Below are positions 9,094 to 18,912 of a stretch of DNA of 64,000 nucleotides, piece by piece; position 1 is the stretch's first letter, and each line of letters begins with the position of its first letter. Source of the stretch: Streptomyces sp. YPW6. GTDB lineage: Bacteria > Actinomycetota > Actinomycetes > Streptomycetales > Streptomycetaceae. The notes under the pieces were generated by a model that ran no database searches, was not told where the DNA came from, and saw only the letters and a list, made by a program, of their open reading frames with translations. The position numbers were made by a program, and so were the translations under genes. The stretch spans positions 1,054,001 through 1,118,000 of the forward strand of contig NZ_CP076457.1 of the NCBI RefSeq assembly GCF_018866325.1, given 5' to 3'.

Positions 9094-10691
9094 TACGCCT
9101 CACGCAGTTCGATCTTGCGGACCTTCCCGCTGACCGTCATCGGGAAGGCCTCGAGGACCCGCAGCCTGCGCGGGATCTTGTAGTGGGCGAGCCGCTCCCG
9201 GCAGTGCTCGGTGAGTTCCTCCAGGGTGGGCGGGTCGGCCGGGTCCCGGGGGATGACGCAGGCGAGGATCTCCTCGCCGTAGCGCTCGTCCGGGACCCCG
9301 ACCACCTGCACGTCGGCGATCTTCGGGTGGCCGTGCAGGAACTCCTCGATCTCGCGCGGGTACACGTTCTCGCCGCCTCGGATGATCATGTCCTTGATCC
9401 GGCCGACCACCTCGACGTAACCGTCCTCGCCCATCACCGCGAGATCGCCCGTGTGCATCCACCGACCGGCGTCGATCACCTCGGCGGTGCGGTCGGGCTG
9501 GTCCCAGTAGCCGAGCATCACGCTGTAGCCCCGGGTGCGCAGTTCGCCCGAGGTGCCGCGCGGCAGGGTGACGCCGGTGACGGGATCGACGACCTTGACC
9601 TCGATGTGCGGCAGCACACGGCCCACCGTGCCGGTCCGGCGTCCCAGGTCGTCGTCGCGGCGGGTCTGGGTGGAGACGGGTGACGTCTCCGTCATGCCGT
9701 AGCAGATGGACACCTCGGCCATGTGCATCTCGGCGACGACCCGCTTCATCACCTCGGCCGGGCAGGGGGATCCGGCCATGATCCCGGTCCGCAGCGAGGA
9801 GAGGTCGTACGCGGCGAAGTCCGGCAGGTTCAGTTCCGCGATGAACATGGTGGGCACCCCGTACAGCGAGGTGCAGCGCTCCTGCTGCACGGCCGCGAGG
9901 ACGGTCGCGGGTTCGAAGGACGGACCGGGGATCACGACGCAGGCGCCGTGCGAGGTGCAGGCGAGGTTGCCCATCACCATGCCGAAGCAGTGGTAGAAGG
10001 GCACCGGGAGGCAGACCCGGTCCGCCTCGGTGTAGGTGATCGTCTCGCCCACGAAGTAGCCGTTGTTGAGGATGTTGTGGTGGGAGAGCGTCGCTCCCTT
10101 GGGGAAGCCGGTCGTGCCCGAGGTGTACTGGATGTTGATCGGGTCGTCGCAGGACAGCTCCGCCTCGCGGGCCGCCAGTTGGTCGCGTGTGACGCCGGGG
10201 GCGGCGGCCGTCAGCTCCGCCCAGGACGGGTCGCCGATGTAGTGGACAGCCCGCAGCCCGGGGCAGTTGCCGCGGACCTGCCCGACGAGGGCCCGGTAGT
10301 CGCTGGTGCGGTGGGCGAGCGAGGCGATCAGCAGGGAGATGCCCGCCTGCTTCAGGACGAACTCCACCTCGTGGGCGCGGTAGGCCGGGTTGACGGTGAC
10401 CATGACGGCCCCGATCCGGGCGGTGGCGTACTGGACGAGCACCCACTCGGGGCAGTTGACCGCCCAGATGCCGACCCGGTCGCCCTTCGCCACGCCCGAC
10501 GCCATCAGGGCCCGGGCCAGTTCGTCGACGTCCGCGACGAGTTCGGTGTACGTCCAGCGCCGGCCCGAGGCCACGTCGACCAGGGCCTCGCGGTCGCCGT
10601 GCTGGGCGGCCGTCCGGTCCAGGTTGCGGCCGATGGTGTCGCCGAGCAGCGCGGTGTCGCCGGTGCCGTGCGCGTAGGAGAGCAGGCTCAC
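9084..10691 (-). CDS. AMP-forming fatty acyl-CoA synthetase (FadD-like)
   Basis: Activates a carboxylic acid to acyl-AMP and then acyl-CoA. The 535-residue protein has all ANL-superfamily motifs: P-loop-like YTSGTTGFPKG, GMTETSPVS (A5), YWDQPDRTAEVIDAGRWMHTGD (A7/A8 with the hinge in GRIKDMIIRGGENVYP) and the catalytic lysine in VSGKVRKIELRE near the C-terminus. Sequence style (YAHG...LLGDTIG) is that of medium/long-chain FadD enzymes. Its ATG overlaps the stop of the upstream synthetase by 4 nt (ATGA), so translation is coupled. The exact acid is not predictable. Confidence 0.9.
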   Translation of the reverse strand: MSLLSYAHGTGDTALLGDTIGRNLDRTAAQHGDREALVDVASGRRWTYTELVADVDELARALMASGVAKGDRVGIWAVNCPEWVLVQYATARIGAVMVTVNPAYRAHEVEFVLKQAGISLLIASLAHRTSDYRALVGQVRGNCPGLRAVHYIGDPSWAELTAAAPGVTRDQLAAREAELSCDDPINIQYTSGTTGFPKGATLSHHNILNNGYFVGETITYTEADRVCLPVPFYHCFGMVMGNLACTSHGACVVIPGPSFEPATVLAAVQQERCTSLYGVPTMFIAELNLPDFAAYDLSSLRTGIMAGSPCPAEVMKRVVAEMHMAEVSICYGMTETSPVSTQTRRDDDLGRRTGTVGRVLPHIEVKVVDPVTGVTLPRGTSGELRTRGYSVMLGYWDQPDRTAEVIDAGRWMHTGDLAVMGEDGYVEVVGRIKDMIIRGGENVYPREIEEFLHGHPKIADVQVVGVPDERYGEEILACVIPRDPADPPTLEELTEHCRERLAHYKIPRRLRVLEAFPMTVSGKVRKIELREAYAD

Positions 10692-12364
10692 TTCAGGTCT
10701 CCCTCGTCGAACTCGGCTCCGGTGCCGAGAGCGGTGCGTTCGCGGAGCTCGATGCGGCGGATCTTGCCCGAGACGGTCTTGGGCAGTTCCGCGAACTCCA
10801 GCCTGCGGATGCGCTTGTACGGGGCGAGGACCGCCCGGGAGTGCGCGAAGAGGACCTTCGCGGTGTCCGGCCCCGGCTCCCAGCCGTCCGCGAGCACGAC
10901 GTACGCCTTCGGGACGGCGAGGCGGAGCGGGTCGGGGGCGGGCACGACGGCGGCCTCGGCCACCGCCTCGTGTTCCAGCAGGGCGCTCTCCAGCTCGAAC
11001 GGCGAGATCTTGTAGTCGGATGCCTTGAACACGTCGTCGGCGCGGCCGACGTAGGTGATGTAGCCGTCCTCGTCACGGGCCCCGATGTCCCCCGTGCGGT
11101 AGTAGCCGCCGGCCATCGCCTCGGCCGTGCGGTCGGGGTCGCCGTGGTAGCCGGTCATCAGCCCGACGGGACGGTCGGCGAGGTCGAGGGCGATCTCCCC
11201 CTCGGCCGCCCCGGGCTGCCCGGTGACCGGGTCGAGCAGCTCGACGGTGAATCCGGGGCTCGGGCGGCCCATGGAGCCGGTCTTGAGCGGCTGGCCGGGG
11301 GTGTTGGCGACCTGGACGGCGGTCTCGGTCTGCCCGAAACCGTCCCGGACGGTGACGCCCCATTCCCGTCGGACCGTCTCGATGACCTCCGGGTTCAGCG
11401 GCTCACCGGCCGCGACGACCTCGCGCGGCGGGGTGGCCAGCCGGCTCAGGTCCGCCTGGATGAGCATCCGCCAGACCGTCGGCGGGGCACAGAAGCTCGT
11501 GACGCCCGAGCGGTCCATCTCGGCCATCAGCCGGCCCGCGTCGAAGCGGGTGTAGTTGAAGATGAAGACGGTGGCCTCGGCGGTCCACGGAGCGAAGAGG
11601 TTGGACCAGGCGTGCTTGGCCCAACCGGGCGAGGAGATGTTCAGATGGACGTCGCCGGGCTTGAGGCCGATCCAGTACATCGTCGCCAAGTGGCCGACCG
11701 GATAGGACACATGGGTGTGCTCGACCAGCTTGGGGCTGGCGGTGGTACCGGAGGTGAAGTAGAGCATCAGCGGCTCGTCCGCGTCCGTCTCCCGCCGGGC
11801 GGTGAACCCGGCGGGCGCCTCGGCCGACTCCGCGTACGGGCGCCAGCCCGCCACCTCCTCCCCCACCGCGATCCGGGTGTAGCGGCCGGGCACCTTGTCG
11901 AACTTCGCGGTGTCCACGTCCCGCACCAGCACATGGCGCACCCGGCCGCGCTCCACCCGGTCGCGCAGGTCGGCCGGGCCGAGCAGCGGGGTGGCGGGGA
12001 TGACGACGGCGCGCAGCTTCATCGCGGCGAGGGCGGTCTCCCACAGCTCGACCTGGTTGCCGAGCATCACGAGGATCCGGTCGCCCTCCCGTACACCCTG
12101 CGCCTGCAGCCAGTTGGCGGTCCGGTCGGAGCGCGCCGACATCGCGGCGAAGGACACCTCGGTGCGCCGGCCGTCCTCCTCGACGATGTGCAGGGCGGTC
12201 CGGTCGTTGTTCTCGGCGATGACGTCGAACCAGTCCAGCGCCCAGTTGAAGCGGTCCGTCCGCGGCCAGCGGAAGCCGGCGTACGCCCGCTCGTAGTCCT
12301 CGCGGTGCTCCAGCAGGAAGTCCCGGGCGGCCCGGAACGTCTCGGTCGCGCTGGTTGCCGACAT
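10688..12364 (-). CDS. AMP-forming acyl-CoA synthetase (ACSM/medium-chain-like)
   Basis: 558 residues. Motifs: LYFTSGTTASPKLVEHTH (A3), DGFGQTETAVQ (A5), YYRTGDIGARDEDGYITYVGRADDVFKASDYKISP (A7/A8 region, written here in part) and VSGKIRRIELRE with the catalytic Lys. The stretch around NISSPGWAKHAWSNLFAPW is typical of the acetyl/medium-chain (ACSM) subgroup, unlike its FadD-like partner. GAGGAGGG precedes the ATG. It is the first gene of the two-gene operon and is divergent from a GAF-LuxR regulator, which is the likely local regulator. Together the pair may activate two classes of carboxylic acid (inference). Confidence 0.9.
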   Translation of the reverse strand: MSATSATETFRAARDFLLEHREDYERAYAGFRWPRTDRFNWALDWFDVIAENNDRTALHIVEEDGRRTEVSFAAMSARSDRTANWLQAQGVREGDRILVMLGNQVELWETALAAMKLRAVVIPATPLLGPADLRDRVERGRVRHVLVRDVDTAKFDKVPGRYTRIAVGEEVAGWRPYAESAEAPAGFTARRETDADEPLMLYFTSGTTASPKLVEHTHVSYPVGHLATMYWIGLKPGDVHLNISSPGWAKHAWSNLFAPWTAEATVFIFNYTRFDAGRLMAEMDRSGVTSFCAPPTVWRMLIQADLSRLATPPREVVAAGEPLNPEVIETVRREWGVTVRDGFGQTETAVQVANTPGQPLKTGSMGRPSPGFTVELLDPVTGQPGAAEGEIALDLADRPVGLMTGYHGDPDRTAEAMAGGYYRTGDIGARDEDGYITYVGRADDVFKASDYKISPFELESALLEHEAVAEAAVVPAPDPLRLAVPKAYVVLADGWEPGPDTAKVLFAHSRAVLAPYKRIRRLEFAELPKTVSGKIRRIELRERTALGTGAEFDEGDLK

Positions 12365-12422
12365 GTGCCCTCCTCATTACGGACCGGTCGCCTAACATCA
12401 TGTAAACAGTGACCCAGGTCTC

Positions 12423-12463
12423 ACCACCCCCGGACGGGGGTGGTCCTCTCCCCCGTCCGGGGG
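12423..12463. promoter_or_regulatory. Two GC palindromes between divergent promoters
   Basis: ACCACCCCC-GGAC-GGGGGTGGT (12423-12444) and CCCCC-GTCC-GGGGG (12450-12463) lie between the acyl-CoA synthetase operon and its divergent regulator. The centres GGAC and GTCC are complementary to each other. They may be binding sites of the LuxR-type regulator or simply stable hairpins in its leader. Confidence 0.5.
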
Positions 12464-12494
12464 GTTGCGCGGGACGGGGTGGAGGAGCGTCGAG

Positions 12495-13337
12495 GTGCCG
12501 GAAGCGGTCGATGCGGTGGAGATGCAGGCGGCGCTGGTGAGGCTGCGCCGCACGAGCGGGCTTCCCGTGGTGTTCGGCGGGCTGCTGTCGGACGCGCGCC
12601 ACGCACGGATCGCCGAGCTGAACGGGGCGCAGACCAGCGCGCTGCGGGGTCTGGTCGTCTCCGCCGGCAGCGGCCTGGGCGGCAAGGCCATCGCGCTGTC
12701 CCGGCCCTGCGCGGTGACGGATTACGCCGCGTCCCGCCACATCAGCCACGAGTACGACGCGGCGGTGGCGGCGGAGGGCCTGCGTTCGGTCGTCGCGGTC
12801 CCCGTCGTCGTGCGGCGTGCGGTGCGGGGCGTGCTGTACGGGGCGTTGCGTACGCCGGGGGCGCTCGGCGACCGGACGTTCGACGCGGTGGTGGCGGCGG
12901 CCCGTGATGTGGAGCAGTCGCTCGCGGTGCGGGACTCGGCGCGGCAGTTGCTGGCGGCGGGCCGGGAGCGGGTGAGCGACCCGGACGCGGTGCCGGGCGC
13001 CTGGGAGGACGTGCGCGAGGCCCACCGCGACCTGCGCGCCCTGGTCCCGCGGGTCGTCGACCCGGTGCTGCGCGACGAGCTGCTGGAGGTCTGCGGCCGG
13101 CTCGCCTCGGCGTCGGGGGCCAGGGCGCCCGCGGCCCGGGAGGTCCGCCTCGCCCCGCGCGAGGTGGACGTGGTGGCCTGTGTGGCGGCGGGCGCGACGA
13201 ACGCGGCGGCGGCCGAGCGGCTGGGGCTGCGGCCCGAGACGGTGAAGGGGTATCTGCGGTCCGCGATGCGGAAGCTGGGGGCGCACACCCGGCTGGAGGC
13301 GGTGGTGGCGGCCCGCCGGGCGGGGCTGCTGCCCTGA
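12495..13337 (+). CDS. GAF-domain LuxR-type transcriptional regulator
   Basis: 280 residues. The N-terminal half has a GAF-like pattern (ALRGLVVSAGSGLGGKAI, then RSVVAVPVVVRRAVRGVLYG) expected to sense a small ligand. The C-terminal ~60 residues are a LuxR/GerE helix-turn-helix: LAPREVDVVACVAAGATNAAAAERLGL... then ETVKGYLRSAMRKLGAHTRLEAV. The GTG start at 12495 is chosen because GGAGGAG (12481-12487) lies 7 nt upstream; an in-frame TTG at 12465 lacks a ribosome binding site. It is divergent from the two acyl-CoA synthetase genes and is probably their regulator. Confidence 0.85.
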   Translation: MPEAVDAVEMQAALVRLRRTSGLPVVFGGLLSDARHARIAELNGAQTSALRGLVVSAGSGLGGKAIALSRPCAVTDYAASRHISHEYDAAVAAEGLRSVVAVPVVVRRAVRGVLYGALRTPGALGDRTFDAVVAAARDVEQSLAVRDSARQLLAAGRERVSDPDAVPGAWEDVREAHRDLRALVPRVVDPVLRDELLEVCGRLASASGARAPAAREVRLAPREVDVVACVAAGATNAAAAERLGLRPETVKGYLRSAMRKLGAHTRLEAVVAARRAGLLP

Positions 13338-13359
13338 CCCGGACGGCCGGGGACGCCCC

Positions 13360-13515
13360 ACCCGGTCTCCGCCCGGCCCACTCAGCCCTCTTGGCCCGCC
13401 CAGCCCGCTCGCCCTCCTGGTCCGCCCGGCCCGCTCAGCCCGTCCACTCGGCCCGCTCAGCTCTCCAGACCCGCCCGACCCGCTCAGCCCTTCTGGCCTG
13501 CCCGGTCCACCCGGT
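13360..13515. repeat. Degenerate C-rich direct repeats between convergent genes
   Basis: Imperfect repeats of a CCCGCTCAGCCC / GGCCCGCC module recur about every 26-31 bp between the regulator's stop and the AlkZ-like gene's stop. No gene is seen. Similar decayed arrays occur at 39725-39960 and 56662-56945, always between convergent genes. Confidence 0.6.
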
Positions 13516-13519
13516 CCGC

Positions 13520-14662
13520 TCAGTCACCGAAGTCCAGGAACGTGCCGAACCGGACCTCGTGGTCCGTCGCGTCCGTCATCACCGTCAGCATCCCCGCCGC
13601 CTCCTCGGTGATCTCCGTACGCTGCGCGCGGGTCGGCTTCCGGAGCGGCTGCACGGTGAGGACCGCCGTTCCGCCCTCCCGGTCGACGCGCCACAGGGCG
13701 TCGAGGAATCCGTCGACGAGGACGCTCCCGTACGTCTGTTTGCCCTTCCCGTTGCGCCCCTTGTTGACCTCCGGGATGACCCGGGTGCGGTCGGCGTGGC
13801 CGAGCAGCACGTTGTCGAACTCGGGCAGGAAGCGCGGCGGGGCCGGGGTGTCCGGGTCGGGGCGCGGGGCGTCCGGGAGGTCGAAGAGCTCGGCGCCCCG
13901 CTCGTCGCGGAAGGTGCGCAGGCCGGGCCGCAGCCGTTCGAAGACCTCCCTGGTACGGGTGAGGCCCGCCCACGACTGGAAGTCCATCACCGAGGCGGGG
14001 CCGAACGCGCCCAGGTAGCGCAGCACGACGTCGTCGAGCGCGGGCGCGGACACGGGGTCGGCGGACCGGCCGAGCCAGTGCTCGACGGTGGTCAGGGCGA
14101 CCTGTCCGCCGCGTCCCCACAGTCCGCGCGGGGTGGCCTGGACGAGGGGCAGCAGACAGCGGGCGGCGGCGGAGAGCGCCAGGGGGTCGGCGTCCGGCCA
14201 GTGGGTGAGGAGTTCCTCGCGCAGTTCCCCCAGCGGGCGCGGGCGCTCCTCGACGAACTCCTCGGTCACCGCCGCCAGCCGGTCCAGGTCCACGCCGGCC
14301 AGTCCGCGCCGGAAGTTCCTCAGCTCCCGGTCGCGCGGCGCCCGTACCAGAGGCCCCAGGGTGAGTGCGTCGTCCGCCGTGTGGGTGTGCAGGGTGGAGC
14401 GCAGGGAGACGGTCCGGACGGCCTGACGGGATTCCATCAGGGCGGAGAGCTCCTCGGGGTCGAAGTCCGCGAGCCGGGCGTAGAGCTGGAAGTACGGGGG
14501 CTTGGTGTTCTGGGCCTGGAGTCCCACGAGATGGGCGACCGCGTCCTTCGCGGACATCGGTGACCGGCGCAGCAGGAGCTGCCGGTCCAGGGTCGCGCGG
14601 TTCAGCGCCCGGGAGGAGAGGACGGCGGGCGGTGCGGCGGTGCGGTGCGTCTTCGCGGCCAT
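13520..14662 (-). CDS. Winged-helix DNA glycosylase, AlkZ-like (HTH_42 family)
   Basis: 380 residues with the layout of the AlkZ/YcaQ superfamily: three tandem winged-helix segments and a beta-barrel C-terminus. The motif HLVGLQAQN puts Gln at 49 and 51, the QxQ pair that is catalytic in AlkZ-type glycosylases (YcaQ-type have QxD). SLRSTLHTHTADD and FDNVLLGHADRTR are further family stretches. Such enzymes unhook bulky or crosslinked N-alkyl purines; some protect producers from their own genotoxin, but no biosynthetic genes lie here. Older annotations call these 'winged helix DNA-binding domain protein'. The ATG at 14662 has no clear ribosome binding site; a GTG three codons upstream is possible. 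Confidence 0.85.
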   Translation of the reverse strand: MAAKTHRTAAPPAVLSSRALNRATLDRQLLLRRSPMSAKDAVAHLVGLQAQNTKPPYFQLYARLADFDPEELSALMESRQAVRTVSLRSTLHTHTADDALTLGPLVRAPRDRELRNFRRGLAGVDLDRLAAVTEEFVEERPRPLGELREELLTHWPDADPLALSAAARCLLPLVQATPRGLWGRGGQVALTTVEHWLGRSADPVSAPALDDVVLRYLGAFGPASVMDFQSWAGLTRTREVFERLRPGLRTFRDERGAELFDLPDAPRPDPDTPAPPRFLPEFDNVLLGHADRTRVIPEVNKGRNGKGKQTYGSVLVDGFLDALWRVDREGGTAVLTVQPLRKPTRAQRTEITEEAAGMLTVMTDATDHEVRFGTFLDFGD

Positions 14663-14780
14663 GGTCCGCACGGTATCGGGGCTCGCGGTCGGACACGGTC
14701 GGCGAGGGTGGCGTACGGGCGTTACGCCCACCGGACCCGTGCGCCGCGCGCCCCGGGCGGGCCGCCGCCATGATGACCGG

Positions 14781-15653
14781 GTGATCAGTGTCCTGTTCGC
14801 CGTCCTGACCGCGCTCAGCAACGGTTCCGCCTCGGTGCTCCAGCGCCGGGCGGCGATGGAGGTGCCGGACAGCGAGGCGATGCGGCTGTCGCTGATGGCC
14901 CGTCTGGTGCGGCAGAGGGTGTGGCTGGCGGGGATCGGGCTGGTGATCGTGGCGGCGGTCTGCCAGGCGGTCGCGCTGGCCACCGGGCCCATCGCGGTGG
15001 TCCAGCCGATCTTCGTGATCGAGCTGCCGCTGACCCTGCTGGTGGCCGGTCTGGTGATGCGGGTGCGGGCGGACGCGGCCGTCTGGTCCGGGGTCTCGGC
15101 GGTCACGGCGGGCCTGGCGCTCGGTATGGCGGCGGCCGCCCCGGTCGAGGGCAGCGACACGGTGGAGGGCGTGGCGTGGCTTCCGGCGCTGCTGGTGACC
15201 GGGGTGTTCGAGGCGGGGCTGATCGTCGCCGCGCTCCGCACCCGGGGCAACCCCCGGGCGGCGCTGCTGGGCCTGGCCGCCGCCTGCGGGTACGCGCTGA
15301 CGGCCGCGCTGATGAAGGACGCGATGGCGAACCTGGACGACGGCGGGCTGGTCGCGCTGCTGGCGTCCTGGCAGCTGTACGCCACGGCGGCGGCCGGGGT
15401 GGGTGCGCTCTTCCTGCTCCAGAACGCCCTGCAGGCGGGCAGTCTGGTGGCCGTTCAGCCGATGCTGACGCTGGGGGACGCGCTGATCAGCATCCTGTAC
15501 GGGGTGACCCTGTTCGACGAGGAGCTGCGGACCGGGTGGTGGCTGCTGCCCGAGCTGGTCGCGCTGGCCCTGATCGCCGCGGGCTGCGTGCGCCTGGCCC
15601 GTACGCCCCTGGCCAGGGGCACGCTCGCGCCGTCACCGGCTGCTCCCCGCTGA
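14781..15653 (+). CDS. DMT/EamA-like multi-pass membrane protein
   Basis: 290 residues with about nine hydrophobic helices in two repeats, the pattern of the drug/metabolite transporter superfamily. It begins ISVLFAVLTALSNGSASVLQRRA, typical of the actinobacterial 'DMT family transporter' group related to NIPA-type magnesium transporters (weak similarity). The GTG at 14781 is the only start before the first helix. Substrate unknown. Its last five codons and stop are the exact reverse complement of those of the convergent gene at 15663. Confidence 0.8.
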   Translation: MISVLFAVLTALSNGSASVLQRRAAMEVPDSEAMRLSLMARLVRQRVWLAGIGLVIVAAVCQAVALATGPIAVVQPIFVIELPLTLLVAGLVMRVRADAAVWSGVSAVTAGLALGMAAAAPVEGSDTVEGVAWLPALLVTGVFEAGLIVAALRTRGNPRAALLGLAAACGYALTAALMKDAMANLDDGGLVALLASWQLYATAAAGVGALFLLQNALQAGSLVAVQPMLTLGDALISILYGVTLFDEELRTGWWLLPELVALALIAAGCVRLARTPLARGTLAPSPAAPR

Positions 15654-15662
15654 GCGCCCCGG

Positions 15663-15680
<18 letters not shown>
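15636..15680. terminator. 18-bp bidirectional hairpin built into both coding ends
   Basis: CCGGCTGCTCCCCGCTGA (15636-15653) and its exact complement (15663-15680) flank a 9-nt loop. Each arm is the last six codons, including TGA, of one of the two convergent genes, so both proteins end in the same PAAPR. Confidence 0.85.
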
Positions 15681-16711
<1,031 letters not shown>

Positions 16712-16715
<4 letters not shown>

Positions 16716-18211
16716 GCGGCGCTCCTCGTTGCGTCGGTGTCCGGTCGCTCGTCACGTCGTCTGCCCCGTCGGCCCGCTCCGACATCGGCCACGGCCACGA
16801 TCAGTGCGGCCAGGACGAAGGCGACGGAGACGATGAGCCCGTGATCGTACGCGTCGGCCCAGCCGTCCGGTCCGACCTGGGCGAAGAAGACCGCACCGAC
16901 GGCGGCGATGCCGACCGCGGAGCCGACCCGCTGGCCGGTCTGGAGTGTGCCCCCGGCGCTGCCCGCCCGGGGGACGGGGACCTCCGCGAGGGTCAGGGTC
17001 TGGTTCGGGGCGATGACCAGCCCGCTGCCGAGGCCGGCGAACAGCAGCGGGCCCGCCATGGCCCAGCCCGCGCCGGTGCCCGGGACCAGGTGGACGGCGA
17101 CGGCGGTGCCGGCGAGGCCGAGCGCGACCATGGCCAGGCCCGCCACCACGAGCGGGCGGCCGAAGCGGCCGACGAGGCGGCCGCCGATGGACGCGGCGAC
17201 GCCGGAGCCGAGGGCGAAGGGGGTGATGGCGAGTCCGGACAGGAGGGCGGAGTAGCCGAGACCTGACTGGAGGTAGAGGGTCGTGACGAAGAAGATCGAG
17301 GTGAACCCGGCGAAGTAGAGCAGGATCAGCAGACAGCCCAGCCAGTAGGAGCGCAGCCGGAACAGCGACAGGTCCAGGACCGGCTGGACGCGTCCGCCCG
17401 TGCACCGCGATTCCCAGGCGACGAACGCGGTGAGCAGGGCCGCGGCCAGGACGAGCAGCAGCCACTTGGTGGTGCCGGGCCACTGCTGGGCCTGGACGAA
17501 CGGCAGCAGCAGGGCCAGCACCCCGGCGCCCAGGAGCAGCACGCCGAACGGGTCCAGGTCACGGGGCCGGACCCGGGTCGCGGAGGGGGTGTCGGGCAGC
17601 AGACGGTGGGCGAGCAGGAGGCAGACGGCGCCGATCGGGAGGTTGACGTAGAAGACCCAGCGCCAGCCGTGGTCCGGTCCGGCGGCCTGGATGAGCAGTC
17701 CGCCCAGGAGCGGGCCAACGGCCGTGGAGATGCCGACGACGGTGCCGAACATGCCGAAGGCCCGGCCGCGCTCGCGCCCGGAGAACAACTGCTGGATCAG
17801 GGCGGAGATCTGCGGGGAGATCAGGCCGCCCGCGACGCCCTGCACCAGACGGGCGATCACCAGCCAGAGGCTGGACTGGGCGGCTCCGCAGGCGGCGGAG
17901 GCCAGGGTGAACAGGGCGAGTCCGGCCATGAAGACCGCCCGGCGGCCCCGCGCGTCGCCGAGGCGTCCGGCCGGGATGAGGAAGAGGCCGAAGGCGAGGG
18001 CGTAGCCGGAGAGGACCCATTGGAGGTCGGACTCGGGGGTGTTCAGGCCCTCCCGGATGGAGGGGAGGGCGACGTTGACGATGGAGACGTCCAGCAGGGT
18101 CATGAAGCCCGCGACCAGGCAGACGGCGAGTGCCTGCCAACGCCGGGGGTCGGGGCCGTCCGGGGTGGCGTCGCCCCCGGTCGGTCCGGGCTGCGCCGCG
18201 CTCCGTGCCAT
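16712..18211 (-). CDS. MFS exporter, DHA2 (14-TM) type
   Basis: 499 residues. It has about 14 hydrophobic helices, the DHA2 signature LDVSIVNVALPSIREGL in helix 1, and GRLGDARGRRAVF (motif A) after helix 2. This class exports drugs and toxic metabolites by proton antiport. The ATG at 18211 is chosen because residues upstream of it are Arg/Gly/Pro-rich and would overlap the divergent promoter. It is coupled (ATGA) to the hydroquinone reductase gene; efflux of quinone or electrophile conjugates is a reasonable joint role. Confidence 0.9.
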
Positions 18212-18338
18212 GGTTCGCACCTTAGGTCGCGTGAGGTGTTTCCTCATCCGGGACGCGGCCGCACCGGTGGCCCGGCTTCCGGATCCGGGACGGGTCCGGC
18301 CCGGCGTGCCCGCGCCCGCCGGGGGTAGCCGTTGCGGC

Positions 18339-18734
18339 ATGACTGTGGAGAAAACGAGCGTCCTCGTCCTTGACTGTGCCGAGCCCGTCGAGCTGGCCGA
18401 GTTCTACGCCTCTCTGCTCGGCGCGGAGACCCGGATCAGCACCGACCCCGACTTCATCGAGATCGTCGGCACGGACGGCGTCCGGCTGGCGGTCCGCCGC
18501 GACCACGGCTACGCCCCGCCGAGCTGGCCGCGCCCGGAGGACTCGCAGCAGGCGCATCTGCGGATCCTGGTGGCACGGGAGGACATCGACGAGGCCGAGC
18601 GGGAGGCGATATCCCTGGGGGCGCGGCCCGTCGACACCGGTGACAGCAACAACGGCCCCCGGGACGTGCGGGTGTACGGGGATCCCGCGGGGCACTCCTT
18701 CTCGCTGGCGGTGTATCCGCTGCCGGAGGGCTGA
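18339..18734 (+). CDS. VOC-family (glyoxalase/dioxygenase fold) protein
   Basis: 131 residues with the two beta-alpha-beta-beta-beta modules of the VOC fold: VLVLDCAEPVELAEFYASLLG, then DFIEIVGTDGVRLAVRRD, and a second module ending VRVYGDPAGHSFSLAVYP. The closing DPAGHSFSL pattern resembles the metal-site Glu/His region of glyoxalase-like proteins. Substrate unknown. It is divergent from the MFS operon, with only ~130 bp between the starts, and is followed by a strong terminator. Confidence 0.85.
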   Translation: MTVEKTSVLVLDCAEPVELAEFYASLLGAETRISTDPDFIEIVGTDGVRLAVRRDHGYAPPSWPRPEDSQQAHLRILVAREDIDEAEREAISLGARPVDTGDSNNGPRDVRVYGDPAGHSFSLAVYPLPEG

Positions 18735-18763
18735 GCGGCAGACCGGCACATCCGGAGCGGACA

Positions 18764-18799
18764 CCTGGCGGAAGGGCCCCAACGGGCCCTTCCGCCAGG
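18764..18799 (+). terminator. Perfect 16-bp hairpin after the VOC gene
   Basis: CCTGGCGGAAGGGCCC (18764-18779) pairs with 18784-18799 around a 4-nt loop, 29 nt past the stop. Confidence 0.8.
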
Positions 18800-18813
18800 C
18801 GCGTTAACAGGAA

Positions 18814-18859
18814 GGAAAGTTTCCCATCACCGTTGACGCCAATTGGAAGGAAGCTTTAC
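18814..18859 (+). promoter_or_regulatory. Palindromes upstream of the GH5 cellulase
   Basis: GGAAAGTTTCC (18814-18824) is a perfect palindrome, and a related GGAAGCTTTAC follows at 18849-18859, 35 bp on; both are preceded by GGAA or GAAG. ROK-family regulators such as CsnR act on GGAAA-N-TTTCC-like sites at Streptomyces glycosidase genes, so a similar regulator is suspected. No CebR-type TGGGAGCGCTCCCA box is present. Confidence 0.5.
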
Positions 18860-18912
18860 TTTCAGTTCTGCCGACATGGCGCCTCCCACCCCCCTCCGAA
18901 GGGAGCACCACC

